This document shows positions 43,282 through 53,418 of a stretch of 64,000 nt of DNA, piece after piece. This stretch comes from Symbiodinium natans. Its lineage: Eukaryota > Sar > Dinophyceae > Suessiales > Symbiodiniaceae. The notes under the pieces were generated by a model. That model ran no database searches. It saw only the letters and a list, made by a program, of their open reading frames with translations, and was not told the DNA's origin. The position numbers were made by a program, and so were the translations under genes. The stretch covers positions 607,001-671,000 of the forward strand of contig CAJNDS010002080.1 in the NCBI GenBank assembly GCA_905221605.1, read 5' to 3'. How positions within the stretch are numbered: the stretch's first letter is position 1; each line of letters opens with the position of its first letter.

Positions 43282-46200
43282 CCCTAAACCCTAAACCCTA
43301 AACCCTAAACCCTAAACCCTAAACCCTAAACCCTAAACCCTAAACCCTAAACCCTAAACCCTAAACCCCATACTTCAGAACCCTAAGGGGTCCACGCACC
43401 GATATAGTGGAATCTTGGGCCTGAAAGGGGTTACCATGTGGCAGCTTTCGGGCCCAAGTGTATACTACTACAGCTGGCAGTCCCTAAAACCTAAACTCTA
43501 AACCCTAAACCCCAACCCTAAACCCTAAACCCCAAACCCTAAACCCTAAACCCTAAACCCCAAACCCTAAACCCTAAACCCTAAACCCTAATAACATGGA
43601 CCCTGTGGGTTCGAAATTCAGGGGTGCACTTGCAGTAAGAGCTGGTTGAGCTCCCAACCGCATTGTTGGCAGAACTGTGCATCAGCGGCGAAGACAGCTC
43701 CACCTTGTTTAGGGTTTAGGGTTTAGGGTTTAGGGTTTAGGGTTTAGGGTTCAGGGTTTGGGGTTTAGGGTGTAGGGGTTAGGGTTTAGGGTTTAGGGTT
43801 TAGGGGGTATCATCCCATGAACCCTTTAAACCCTAAACTCCGAGAACCCTCGACCATTTGAAATAACCAGGGTGCGCATTTATGCGACAAGGAAACCTAT
43901 ACCCCGAAAAAGGAATACGACTGGCAGTCCCTCATCCCTAAAGAACCCGACAAAGTCCAAAAACCCTAAAACCCTAGGGCATTAAGGCCCTAAAGACGAA
44001 AGCCTAAAGCCATAAAGCCCAAAACGCCCAAAACGCCTAAGACCCTAGAAGCCATATAGCCCGGAATGCCCTAGAGCCCTAGAACCCTAACAGCCCTACA
44101 GTCCAAAAACCCTGAAAGCCTTTTTAAACGCTCTAGAAGCCCTAAAACCCTTAAAGCCCGAAAGCCCAAAAACTTAGATGCCGAAAACTCGAAAGCCCCA
44201 AAAAACCCCAAACCCTAAAACCCTAAAACCCTAAAACCTAAAAACCTAAAACCCTACAACCCCAAAACCCTAAAACCCTAAAACCCTGAAACCCTAAAAC
44301 CCTAAAACCCTAAAGCCCTACAACCCCAAAACCCTAAAACCCTACCTTGTCACCTTAAGGCCGGGGGGCAGCTCACGCAGCATGCTCGTATGGAGCTTTC
44401 CGGCTTGCTGCGCCCGCAATGCTGGCCTCTGCTAGCGGTTTAGGGTTGCTAGCGGTTTAGGGTTTAGGGTTGAGGGTTTAGGGTTCAGGGTATAGGGTTT
44501 AGGGTATAGGGTTTAGGGTATAGGGTTTAGGGTATAGGGTTTAGGGTATAGGGTTAAAAGTTTAGGGTTAAAAGTTTAGGGTTGGGATGTGCCGTTTGTT
44601 CCGGGTTTCGGGTTTAAGTGTTTTGGGGCTCAGAGGGGCCTTTGACCCTGAACTCACAACCCTGAGCCCTAAATTCCCTAAACTCATTCTGAGAAGCCCA
44701 AGAAAGCCCCTAACCCTAACCCCGAAACAGTACACCAAACCCTTACCCTAAACCCTAAACCCTAAACCCTAAACCCTAAACCCTAAACGCCAAACCCTAA
44801 CACCAAACCCTAAACCCTAGCGCCGCTTCCGGTGCGCGGTCACTCTGAGGGTCTTCCGGAGCCGCTCCGCTGATTGAAGCAACAGCTAGGGTTTAGGGTT
44901 CCAAACCCTAAACCCTAAACCCTAAACCCTAAACCTCAAACCCAAAACCCCCCTATATCCCCAAAACCCAAACCCTAAACCCCAAACCCTAAACCCCCCT
45001 ATATCCCCAAACCCCAAACCCCAAACCCTAAACCCTAAACCCCAAACCGTAAATCCTAAACCCTAAACCCTGAACCCCAAACCCTAAACCGAAATCTAGA
45101 AAAACGCCGCAGCCAGGTTGCAGCTGGAGCATGGAGAGGACTCTGGCCCCTGGCGACTACAGGCTTTGGCGGAGTTCAGGGGGATGGGGCTTAGGGCCCT
45201 ATAAACCCTAAACCCTAAACCCTAAACCCTAAACCCTAAACCCTAAACCCTAAACCCTAAACCCTAAACCCTAAACCCTACACCTGAGGAATGAAGGGGA
45301 TCTTAAGTGTTCAGGCTGCAGAAAGAGAGCTTGCAAGCTCCTGTAGGGGTGATCCTCTCGAACCCATATACAGGAGTCTGAAAATGTAACCCATATGATT
45401 CATAAAGAGGTTTAGGGTTCAGGGTTTAGGGTTTACGGGTTAAGGGGTTTAGGGTTTTGGGTGAATACGAGTTCTCACCTATCCCAATATGGTGTATACC
45501 GTTGAGTGTTTAACACACTGCCCCACATACTCGCCAGAATCCGAAGCCCTAGGTGCTAAGCCGGGCCCCTGCGTTCCTAGATTCGGGGCGTGAACGTGCC
45601 TGCTGAATCTTGGGTGTGGTTTTGGGGATAGGGGTTTAGGGGTTTAGGGGTTTAGGGGTTTAGGGTTTAGGGTTTAGGGCTTAGGGTTTAGGGTTTTGGG
45701 TGTTGTGGGGTTTGGGCTGCGAGGTTCAGTTTAGGCTTCAGACACTGACGTGCTACGTCATACTTACCTGTTGACCCCAGGAAATCCCCTAGAACCTCTC
45801 TGCACCCATAAACGCGAAACCCTAAACCCTAAACCCTGCACCCTAAACCCTAAACCCTCAACCCTGAGGCACCGGATTGAGCCACGTAAAACGCGAGCCA
45901 CCGAGACGCGGGTTGAGCCGACGAACGCGAGCCATGGATCGAGCCACCAACTTTGGGAGCTTTTGATCGGGTCTTAGAGGGTTTAGGGGGTTATTCCCAA
46001 ACCCTAAACTCCTTTCTCCCCGCCCATACTCTCGATTCAGTGGCGAATTCCGCTGAAACCGTCGAAGCCCGGCCCTCCGCATGACTTTTCTGCTGCTGGA
46101 CAAGAATTTCATCCTAAGTTGCCGTATAAGACGGATGTGTAGTAGATGATGGTTCCCTTACTATGGCACATGTCATGAAAAGGATACAGATCGTAGATCC

Positions 46201-47473
46201 TTAACGGCAACCAAGACGTGTGCTAAGATTCCGTGCGGAGTGCAGGAGAACGGCACAGCTACATACAGCTACTGTGAGTGGTTTTGCAGACCTAAAACCA
46301 CCAGAAGCTTGCCAAGCATCAGGTGGTTTTCGAGAGATCCGGCTCTCAGGCAGCAGCCGTGTATGCTTTCTCGGAAACGCAAACTGATCGCTGCAGAAGC
46401 AAACCGCTCGGCAGGGGCCGTGCACTAAAGCTCCCGGCAAGCGCCAAACCTTGAAACCTCCAAGCAACCCTAAACCCTAAACCCTAAACCCTAAACCCTA
46501 AGCCCTAAACCCTAAACCCTAAACCCTAAACCCTAACCCCAAATCCTAAACTCTAAACCCTAAACCCTAAACCCTAAACCCTAAACCCTACACCTGAACC
46601 CTAAACCCCAATGTACCCCTTGCACCCCCAAAGCCCTGAGAGACTCTAGACTCTAGACCTGTAAAGCCCTAAACCATCAATCCAAGGTCCAAGACCATCC
46701 ACCCCCCTAAGCCATAAGCCCAAAACCCCTGACATCCCTTCGGCTCTTCCCTAAACCCTAAACCCTAAACCCTAAACCCTAAACCCTAAACCCTAAACCC
46801 TAAACCCTAAACCCTAAACCCGGGAGCTTCACACAGGTGCGCGCAGCGCTCGCGAGGAGGCCAGGCTCTGCAGAAGGCACAGCAGTCCCTGCCTCAGTTC
46901 TGGGGTATGGAGTTGGGGGTTTAGGGTTTAGGGCTCGGGTTTAGGGTTTGGGGTTTGGGGTTTAGGGTTTGGGGTTTAGGGTTTAGGGTTCAGGGCTTGG
47001 AGTTTAGGGATGTTGGTTTAGGGGGTCGGGGTTAGGGGTTTAGGGCTTTTGCTGGGTTTGGAGTTGAGGGGGTTTGGTTTAGGGGCTTAGGGGAGTGAGC
47101 GTGCGGGGTGTTGAAGATTTTTTAACTTATATAGGTGAATTCTTATAAAGGTGAATTCTTATATAGGTGAACTCTTATATAGGTGAAATCTCGGGATTTT
47201 GGGCATGTGAGGTCGATTGTGCAACCTTGGTGGCATGAGGCGCCACTGTGGCGGTAGTGTGGCCCGCGCCGGGGCATTCCTTAAGAAGCCCACTACCCCC
47301 TTAAGAAAGCTCTGAGCCCTAAACTCTGGATCCTCAACCCTGAACCCAAAAAAACAAATCCCAAACCCTAACCCCTAAACCCTAAGCGCAATCTCAACTT
47401 GTTGGAAAAAGGTTTCCCAAAGGGCTTGCCAAGCTGCCGCTCTGCATGTGGAGACCGATCCTTCAAAAAGGCT
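43282..47473. repeat. Array mosaic
   Basis: C arrays: 43284-43369, 43495-43592, 44200-44345, 44740-44820, 44904-45090, 45204-45283, 45820-45865, 46466-46610, 46750-46821. G arrays: 43708-43805, 44455-44580 (alternating GGGTATA and GGGTTTA), 44888-44901, 45627-45700, 46917-47030. Islands between C and G arrays: 43593-43707, 44346-44440, 44821-44887, 46822-46916. A near-palindromic G-to-C junction lies at 44888-44915. An 18-bp tandem repeat (ATAGGTGAATTCTTAT) runs 47131-47187. Unique stretches 45866-46460 and 47190-47470 show no convincing gene. Confidence 0.7.
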
Positions 47474-47603
47474 TCTTCTTGGAGGTTCAGGGTACTTGTA
47501 AACCCAATTATCACTCTACTTATAAGCCCCCCCCAAGTCCTCTAAGTAGGTTATAAGTAGACTTATAATTTGGGGTTTTAAGTACCCATGGACCTCCAAC
47601 TAG
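47474..47603. mobile_element. Foldback element, family D
   Basis: Starts TTCTTGGAGGTTCAGGGTAC and ends GTACCCATGGACCTCCAA, with inner TCCTCTAAGTAGGTTATAAG as in the 15923 copy. It directly abuts a family C copy. Confidence 0.8.
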
Positions 47604-47740
47604 AGTAGTCACATGGTCCCTTAGCATGGGCGAGTAGCCCCGTATGCACCCCTTATATACCCTGCACAATTTAAGGGCCCATACTCCGGAACCCTGTACA
47701 GGAGATAAGGGGCCATATTCAGGGCCCCATACAACTGCCC
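47604..47740. mobile_element. Foldback element, family C, abutting family D
   Basis: Starts AGTAGTCACATGGTCCCTTA and ends GGGGCCCCATACAACT. It contains CCTTATATACCCTGCACAA and ATTTAAGGGCCCATACT. The direct contact with the family D copy suggests insertion into or beside it. Confidence 0.75.
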
Positions 47741-49192
47741 TTTCAGTCCTCCACCCAGAGTAACCTAGGAATGAACAGGGTGCCCTTTCTTGTTCAAAGG
47801 GGCTTATCAGGGAACCTGGACCCTAAACAAAGGGCAGAAGGGCCCAGTCTGGGTCCTCGGTGTTGAAGGTTCAAGGGCTTCAGGGTTTCGGGCTTTAAGG
47901 TTTATAAGGGCTGTAGGGCTCAGGGAATTGAGGGCCTTTGCAATGTTGTTTTCGGGCTTAGGGTTTATGGGCTTTAGGGATTAGTGCTCACTTCGAAGGG
48001 GTACAGTAGCGCGTCTCAGTGCAAACAGTTCGTACATCGAAACCCTAAACCCTGAATTTCCCTAAACCCTAAGCCCTAAACCCTAAACCCTAAACCCTAA
48101 ACCATCGATCTGCCCTGCACTTGCGAAGCCCCACAGTCGTTGCCCAGAGGTGCGGGAAGTTATCGCTTGTGCGTGCGCTCATTGTTTGACAGGTGTCAAG
48201 AAGAACATAAGGGTAGGGTTTAGGGTTTTAGCGTCTAGGGTTTAGGGTTTAGTGTTTAGGGTTTAGGGAAAACACAGACAGGTAGAAGGATGGACGTCTC
48301 GATCGCAAAAAAGAGCTCACCGAGCAACTTTTCAGAACTTGGAGGAACCTCCAAATATGGGGAATTCTCTCTATTCTGGGCAGACAAAACGAGCCCAGCA
48401 GACAAAACGAGCCCAGCCTGCAGAACACAATGGAACCCACGTCGGTTTGGGGCTTCTGTTTTTTTGGGGCTTCAGAGTTTAGGGGCCATAAATAAAGGGA
48501 AAGCAGAGGCCACTAAACCCTGAACCCCTAAACCCCCAAACCCCGAAACACCTAAACCCCCAAACCCCTAAACCCCTAAACCCCCAAACCCCTAAACCCC
48601 CTAAACCCTAAACACCCCTAACCCTAAACCCTAAACCCTAAACCCTAAACCCCAAACCCGAAGCCCACTCTGGTTACCAAGCTGCATGCTCCACAAAGAC
48701 CGGCACGAGTCTCCCAGCGCCCTTTTGGGCCCAACCTTGTTGTTTAGGGTTTAGGGTTCAGGGTCAGGGTTTAGGGTTTAGGGTTTAGGGTCAGGGTTTA
48801 GGGGTTTAGGGGTTTAGGGGTTTAGGGGTTTAGGGGGGGTTTAGGGGTTTAGGGGTTTAGGGGTTTAGGGGTTTAGGGGTTTAGGGGTTTAGGGGTTTAG
48901 GGGTTTAGGGGTTTAGGGGTTTAGGGGTTTAGGAGCCTGCTAGCTAGGACCACTAGGGTGGGTGGCGGTGGGGGGGGGACTACAGCACCATATCTGCTCG
49001 CCCGCACCCTTTTCCCGGGCCTCGTGGCTTCATTTTGTTTGTGTTTGAGAGAACTGCCTTTAACAAACACAACTAAACACATTCAAATTTGTAAGCCAAA
49101 TTTGAGAATTTAGTTGATATAAGGAGTTCAGTTCAGGCCAACACTATATGTATATATATATATATACATATGCATACACACCCTCAACTTAC
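47741..49192. repeat. Unique block, then arrays
   Basis: 47741-48040 is unique. A C array at 48040-48103, island 48104-48214 and a G array at 48215-48268 follow. An 18-bp tandem pair (CAGACAAAACGAGCCCAG) lies at 48380-48415. A C array at 48513-48660 (CCCCTAAA units), island 48661-48742 and a G array at 48743-48932 made mostly of the 8-bp unit GGGGTTTA follow. 48933-49192 is unique with a TA microsatellite. Confidence 0.7.
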
Positions 49193-49577
49193 CCTGCAAG
49201 CAGCAAGCATCGCAAGCTTTGCTCCAGTTGCGTGGCGGGAAGCTCCACTCGTGCACCCGGCCGGTGTACTGGACGGACGCGCTGGCCGTGCCTTCAGAAC
49301 CCCCAACAACCCCCTGATTCTTAGTAGGGAATGAGGGAATGAGGGCCTTTTGTAATCCCTTAAAGGGTATAATATATACATATACATATATATGGGGCCT
49401 CATTCCCTCATTCCCTACGAAGAACCAGCCAGACAAGCTTAGTTGTCCAGCAACCTGGAGAAATTAAAGGTTAACCTTTGGGATTTTGTAGGGGTTAGAA
49501 CGCCCCAAAAAGGTTAAAGGTTACTACTAGGAAGTCGACTTTTGTGGCAGGTGCTTTCAGGTTTTGGGCTTGCAAGC
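49193..49577 (-). CDS. Unknown split gene, three exons, two foldback introns (partial)
   Basis: Exon 49577-49528 follows the acceptor TTTGCCCTAG and encodes LQAQNLKAPATKVDFL. Exon 49454-49419 encodes VAGQLSLSGWFF. Exon 49313-49193 encodes GVVGGSEGTASASVQYTGRV, then HEWSFPPRNWSKACDACCLQ, and ends at a textbook donor GTAAGT. All junctions keep one open frame. The introns are 49527-49455 (family F) and 49418-49314 (family E). The residues GWFF come from the terminal repeat of the family E element. A Cys-x2-Cys-Cys and several aromatic residues in the last exon suggest a folded domain, but I do not recognise it. The gene may extend upstream to 49660-49790, where the minus strand is again open. 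Confidence 0.5.
49314..49418 (-). mobile_element. Introner-like intron, family E
   Basis: GT-AG intron of 105 bp. The terminal inverted repeats are TTCTTCGTAGGGAATGAGGG and, at the other end, the inverse of TTCTTAGTAGGGAATGAGGG. The centre is AT-rich. Half copies lie at 2167 and 42877. Confidence 0.7.
49455..49527 (-). mobile_element. Introner-like intron, family F
   Basis: GT-AG intron of about 73 bp containing GGTTAACCTTTGGGATT and CCCCAAAAAGGTTAAAGGTT (+ strand) as inverted halves. It is the same family as PPR intron 52421-52487. The donor may be at 49527 or 49524; both keep frame. Confidence 0.65.
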
Positions 49578-50854
49578 CTAGGGCAAATTATCTTTTGCAA
49601 CATCAACCCCAAACCCCAAACCCTAAACCCTATAAGAGGGTTCTTATACCTAGGAACCCCACGAACAGGCTCTGAAGGCGGGACGTGGTACCGAGTGAGG
49701 CTCCGGTCCACGCCGAGATTGCCTTTGCCCGTTGTTCAGCTTCCTCAGTCTCCCAGCAACTTCAACCAAAGGACTGCGAAAGTTGAAACCCTTGCAGTAG
49801 GGTGTAGGGTTGAGGGGCCACCAACTTAAGCCCTATAAATCCCATAAACCTGAAAACCCTAAACCCTAAACCCTAAACCCTAAACCCTAAACCCTAAACC
49901 CTAAACCCTAAACCCTAAACCCTAAACCCTAAACCCTAAACCCTAAACCCTAAACCCTAAACCCCACCCCCCAAACCCTAAACCCTAGACCTCCCCTCCC
50001 AACAACACAAGATAAACGGAACCAAGGCTATACCGAACTTGGAGCCCTAAACACAAAGATGCTGTTTCTTAGGACTTACAGTGCCCAAAAAAATATTCAA
50101 AAAAAAAAAAAAAAAAACCTAAGAATCCCCAAGGCGGGTCCCAGCTTCCGGGGCCTCGCCGGCATCGGCGATCGCTGGCGCCACCCGCGCAGCTGAGCGG
50201 GCCCGGGGAAGCCAGTGCTGCTGGCCGGCAAGGGACGTCTCTGCGGCCAAGTGCAGGTGCCTAGGGTTTAGGGTTTAGGGTTTAGGGATTAGGGTTTAGG
50301 GTTTAGGGGGGTTTAGGGGGGTTTAGGGTTTAGGGTTCCCCCCCCCCCCAGTGAGCTTAGGGTTTGGGGTTAATCAGGGTTTAGGGACACCAAGGAAGCC
50401 TAACCCCTGATTGTGTGTGCTTCTTGCTCTTTCTAGGGAGTGTAAACGAGAACCTAACTCAGCCCAAACAAACACACAGAGGGGGTGTGGAGTACGATTT
50501 GCAGAGCATATCCTAGCCAAATCCCGGGTGCTGCAGGAGCCCTGTGGTCAAGGAGGCTCCCAGGAAGGACTCCTGCTCCAGAACTGCATCATTCAGTCTC
50601 CAGCCCACAGCAGGTTCGGACCAGCCCATCTGATAGCCGCAAAGCACCTTGGGCTCCCTCAGAACCGAGGACAACATCGGGGAACCTGCTTTGGTGGTAT
50701 GGGAACCTGCCTTCATGGTGGCTTGAGTTGGCGCTATGAGGGGAACCCTGCCACAAAAGAAAGGGCAAAAGGGTACCACACTGAGCTAGTTTTGCTTAAG
50801 ACCCCTCCCCCCCCCCCCAAAAAAAAAAAAGGAGGTAAGAATAAACAATAGACC
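49578..50854. repeat. Arrays, family G and J fragments, unique sequence
   Basis: A C array at 49852-49990, a family G-like fragment at 50025-50120 ending in A19, a GC-rich stretch at 50135-50262, and a G array at 50263-50340. 50341-50735 is unique; overlapping open frames on both strands show no domain. A family J right end lies at 50735-50800, followed by a C11-A11 run (50809-50831). Confidence 0.6.
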
Positions 50855-53418
50855 CTACACTACGCAGGAAGAGTATGAAGCAAATACTAAGGAGAGAGTC
50901 CTAGGAGCACTGCATCGCTGGACCATAGGTCTCCAAAGCCTGCGGTGTTGGATGCGGAAAGCGCCTTCGCGCAGCGCGCCGAAGTCGCTGAGGATCTCCG
51001 TTGAGAGCACCCGAGCCGTCGCGGCCTCCCGCTGCTCCAAGATCCTGCTGGACACTCGGGCGAGCATGGGCGGGACAATCTGGGCAGCGCCCGGAGAAGC
51101 TGCCACCTCGCAGGCGGAGATTGTGGAAGCGCAGGCGGAGAACATCTCGGAGCCGGACGTCTCTGCCAGATCGCCATCGCTGAAGAGGCAGAGCGCCTGC
51201 TCCCAGGCTGCTCCTCGTGCGCATGCGACGATGCTGGCTGACCGGGTGATGTCGCTTTGCTCAAGCTTCAAGCAGCTCATCTCGGACAGAAGGACAAGTG
51301 CCTCAATCCACCTGCAGCATTTCTCGCATGCGCTGATGGCAGCATTGTACGCGATCGTGCCGAGCTCAACTCCAGAACATGAGGCTTCACCCAGGAGTTG
51401 TAGGGCTGTGCGCCAGTGCCCGGCCTTTTCGCAGGCGCTGATCGCCGAGCTCAGAGTCACGATGTTGGCCTGCAGCTGCCGCTGCTGCGCCTCCCTCAGC
51501 AAGAGCATCGCATCCAGCCACCTCTGCGCCTGTCCACATGCCACCATGGCCGAGCTATAAGTGACCTTAGTAGCCCAGTAACCATACTTTCATAAGGGCA
51601 CCCTTTTTTTGGTTGGTTACTTCATAAAGGGAACCAGAACCAAAAAAAAGGGGGAAAACGGTACCACTGGGCTACCAGGTGACGATGTCCGGCAAAATCG
51701 TCTGGAGCCTCATGCGAGGCACCACGGACAGCGCCAGCTCCCACTGCCCCTGCTCCAAGGCGCTGAGGACAGCGTTGAAGGTGACTTGGTTTTGCGCCAC
51801 ATGCCTCGGATGGCCCCCTTCAAAACCCTCTGAAAAATACTCATGAATAGGAATCCTTTAAACCCAGTAAGGGAAACATATATCCCCAAAGGGCTTAATA
51901 TAGGCGTCGGAACAATGACTAGTCGTATTCCCTTGTAGAACCTCTATAACTGTACTACAATAACCCCCAAAACCCTATTCTAATTATTAAGGCCCCCATA
52001 TTACCCAGATGCCTTCTTGGCATCTCTGCGTGTAGGTAGAGAGCCAACTCCCACCGCCCACCGCAGCCCGCCGCAGAAATGGCGGTGCCAAAGCTGACGA
52101 CGTCATAGCGCCCAGCCTCCAGCAGGTTCTCAAAGAGTGTTCAACTATGCGTTGTTAAAAAAGCACCCTAAACCCTAAACCCTAAACCTGAAATTTTCTA
52201 AGGTTAGAAAAACCCCGGTTTAAGGTTGTTTAAGGTTCAAAAGCCTTAAGCCCAGCCTCGAGCAGGTTCTCGAAGAGCGACAGCGCATGCTGCCACAGCT
52301 GCTGACTGGTACAAACCATCATGGCCGCACTCACGGCCACCCTGTCCACCACGGCCGGCCTGCTGTTGTTGCCGCTGTCTCGCCGGCCGAGCCCGTGGAC
52401 ATCCTTGGTTGACCAGTATCCTGGGGAGGTTAACCTTTGGGATTAAGGGGAATACGATACCCCAAAAAGGTTAAATGTTACCAATACTATACCAGTAAGC
52501 ATCCTCCAAGAGTTGCAGAGCCCACGTCCACGTGCCTGCCGCCTCGCCAGAGAAGAGCGAGATTGCCCCCGTCAAGGCCATGCTATCCACCTCCACTGCG
52601 CCTCGGCACATCTCCTGCAGAAGTGACACGCCCTGGGTCCAGGCTGTGCCTCGGGCCAGGGATGAAATCCCGGAGCTGGCGGCCACGGTGGCCACCTTCC
52701 CGGCACCGGCCTCCGAGAGGCCCGAGAGGTCGGATAATCGTAGCATCGCCCGAGGCCACTCTTTCCTATACTGAACTTGGAACCCTAGCAACAATCAGAA
52801 TTTTTGCTTTGTTTCTTAAAAATGCAGTACCCAAGAATGAACAACTATTCTCAAGAATTTCCAAGTTTCGCACCTTTGATGCAAAGGGTCGTGGTGACCC
52901 CATCAGCCTCGAGGGCCCTGCGACCCAGACCCTCCAGCAGCCCAAGTGCTTGTGGCCACGCGCCCGACGCATATTGCCCAGCGCAGGCGTCTGCAGCCGA
53001 ATTCCAGGTGACTGCATCGGTCCTCAAAGACAGCTTCCTGACTGACCGGAGCAACTCCAGGGCACCAGCCCAGTTCATCTCTTCAGGAGCAGCCGCCTTG
53101 ATGCAGGTGTTGCAAGTCACCACTGTCACCTCCAAGCCCAGCCACTGCATCTCGTCGGCCAGAAGGAGGGCTACATCCCATTGCCTATACTCCCCTTAGA
53201 ACCTTAACAAAAAACATGATTTTCAATATCCTCTTTGGGTTTTATATATAAACAAAAAACACTTCCCAAGCAAGATATAGTTGCCGGCCCTTGGAGCAGC
53301 TGGCGGCGCAGGCGTTGAAGACGACCACCGGGGCCCCCGGAGTGCTGCGCAGGACCGCCAGCGACTGGGGCCAGGACGTTGTGCGGCTGCTGGCTCGGAT
53401 GGCTGCCAGGGCCTCCCC
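50855..53418 (-). CDS. Pentatricopeptide-repeat protein, seven visible exons, 5' end missing
   Basis: Exons on the minus strand: 53418-53285, 53184-52870, 52765-52488, 52420-52257, 52116-52013, 51804-51684, 51565-50855. The phases of all six junctions agree with one continuous frame of about 609 codons. The product is a chain of about ten helix-pair repeats such as NAAISACEKCCRWIEALVLL, SSAISACEKAGHWRTALQLL, SSAMVACGQAQRWLDAMLLL and NAVLSALEQGQWELALSVV. PPR proteins bind organellar RNA one base per repeat and act in plastid or mitochondrial RNA processing; the target here is unknown. The first visible exon follows an acceptor set right after CCCTAAACCCGGGGAG, so earlier exons and any transit peptide lie beyond a telomeric array. 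The last repeats degrade before the TAG at 50855; the final 25 or so residues may be read-through of an intron. Confidence 0.85.
51566..51683 (-). mobile_element. PPR intron 6, GT-AG, family J
   Basis: 118 bp, from GTCACCTGGTAGCCC to GGGCTACTAAG. The 5-bp direct repeat GTCAC and inverted ends TAGCCCAGT / ACTGGGCTA are clear. The frame rejoins as GAC ATC|GTC ACT TAT. Confidence 0.85.
51805..52012 (-). mobile_element. PPR intron 5, GC-AG
   Basis: 208 bp, from GCATCTGGGTAAT to CCATCCGAG. The direct repeat GCAT(C/G)TGG lies at the intron start and the next exon start. The frame rejoins as AGA AG|G CAT GTG. No clear inverted ends. Confidence 0.75.
52117..52256 (-). mobile_element. PPR intron 4, GC-AG, with telomeric repeats and a 28-bp flank duplication
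   Basis: 140 bp, from GCTGGGCTTAAGG to AACCTGCTGGAG. A 28-bp stretch (CTCTTTGAGAACCTG...) ending at the acceptor region matches the stretch at the donor with two mismatches. Inside lie CCCTAAA x3 (52164-52190) and GGTTTAAGG-type inverted strings. Confidence 0.75.
52421..52487 (-). mobile_element. PPR intron 3, GT-AG, family F
   Basis: 67 bp, from GTATTGGTAACA to CCTCCCCAG, with inverted halves (GGTTAACCTTTGGG against CCAAAAAGGTTAA). TACTGGT lies in both flanks. The splice leaves a few extra residues (YWYR) derived from the duplication. Confidence 0.75.
52766..52869 (-). mobile_element. PPR intron 2, GA-AG, family G
   Basis: 104 bp, from GAAACTTGG to TTCAGTATAG, with inverted ends AACTTGGAA and TTCCAAGTT and direct repeat GAAA. 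The frame rejoins as GGT GC|G AAA GAG TGG. Related sequences lie at 54076-54179 and 50025-50120. Confidence 0.8.
53185..53284 (-). mobile_element. PPR intron 1, GC-AG, introner-like
   Basis: 100 bp, from GCAACTATATC to GGGGAGTATAG. The 4-bp direct repeat GCAA lies at the intron start and at the start of the next exon. Removing one repeat plus the insert restores GGC CG|G CAA TGG in frame. Confidence 0.8.
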
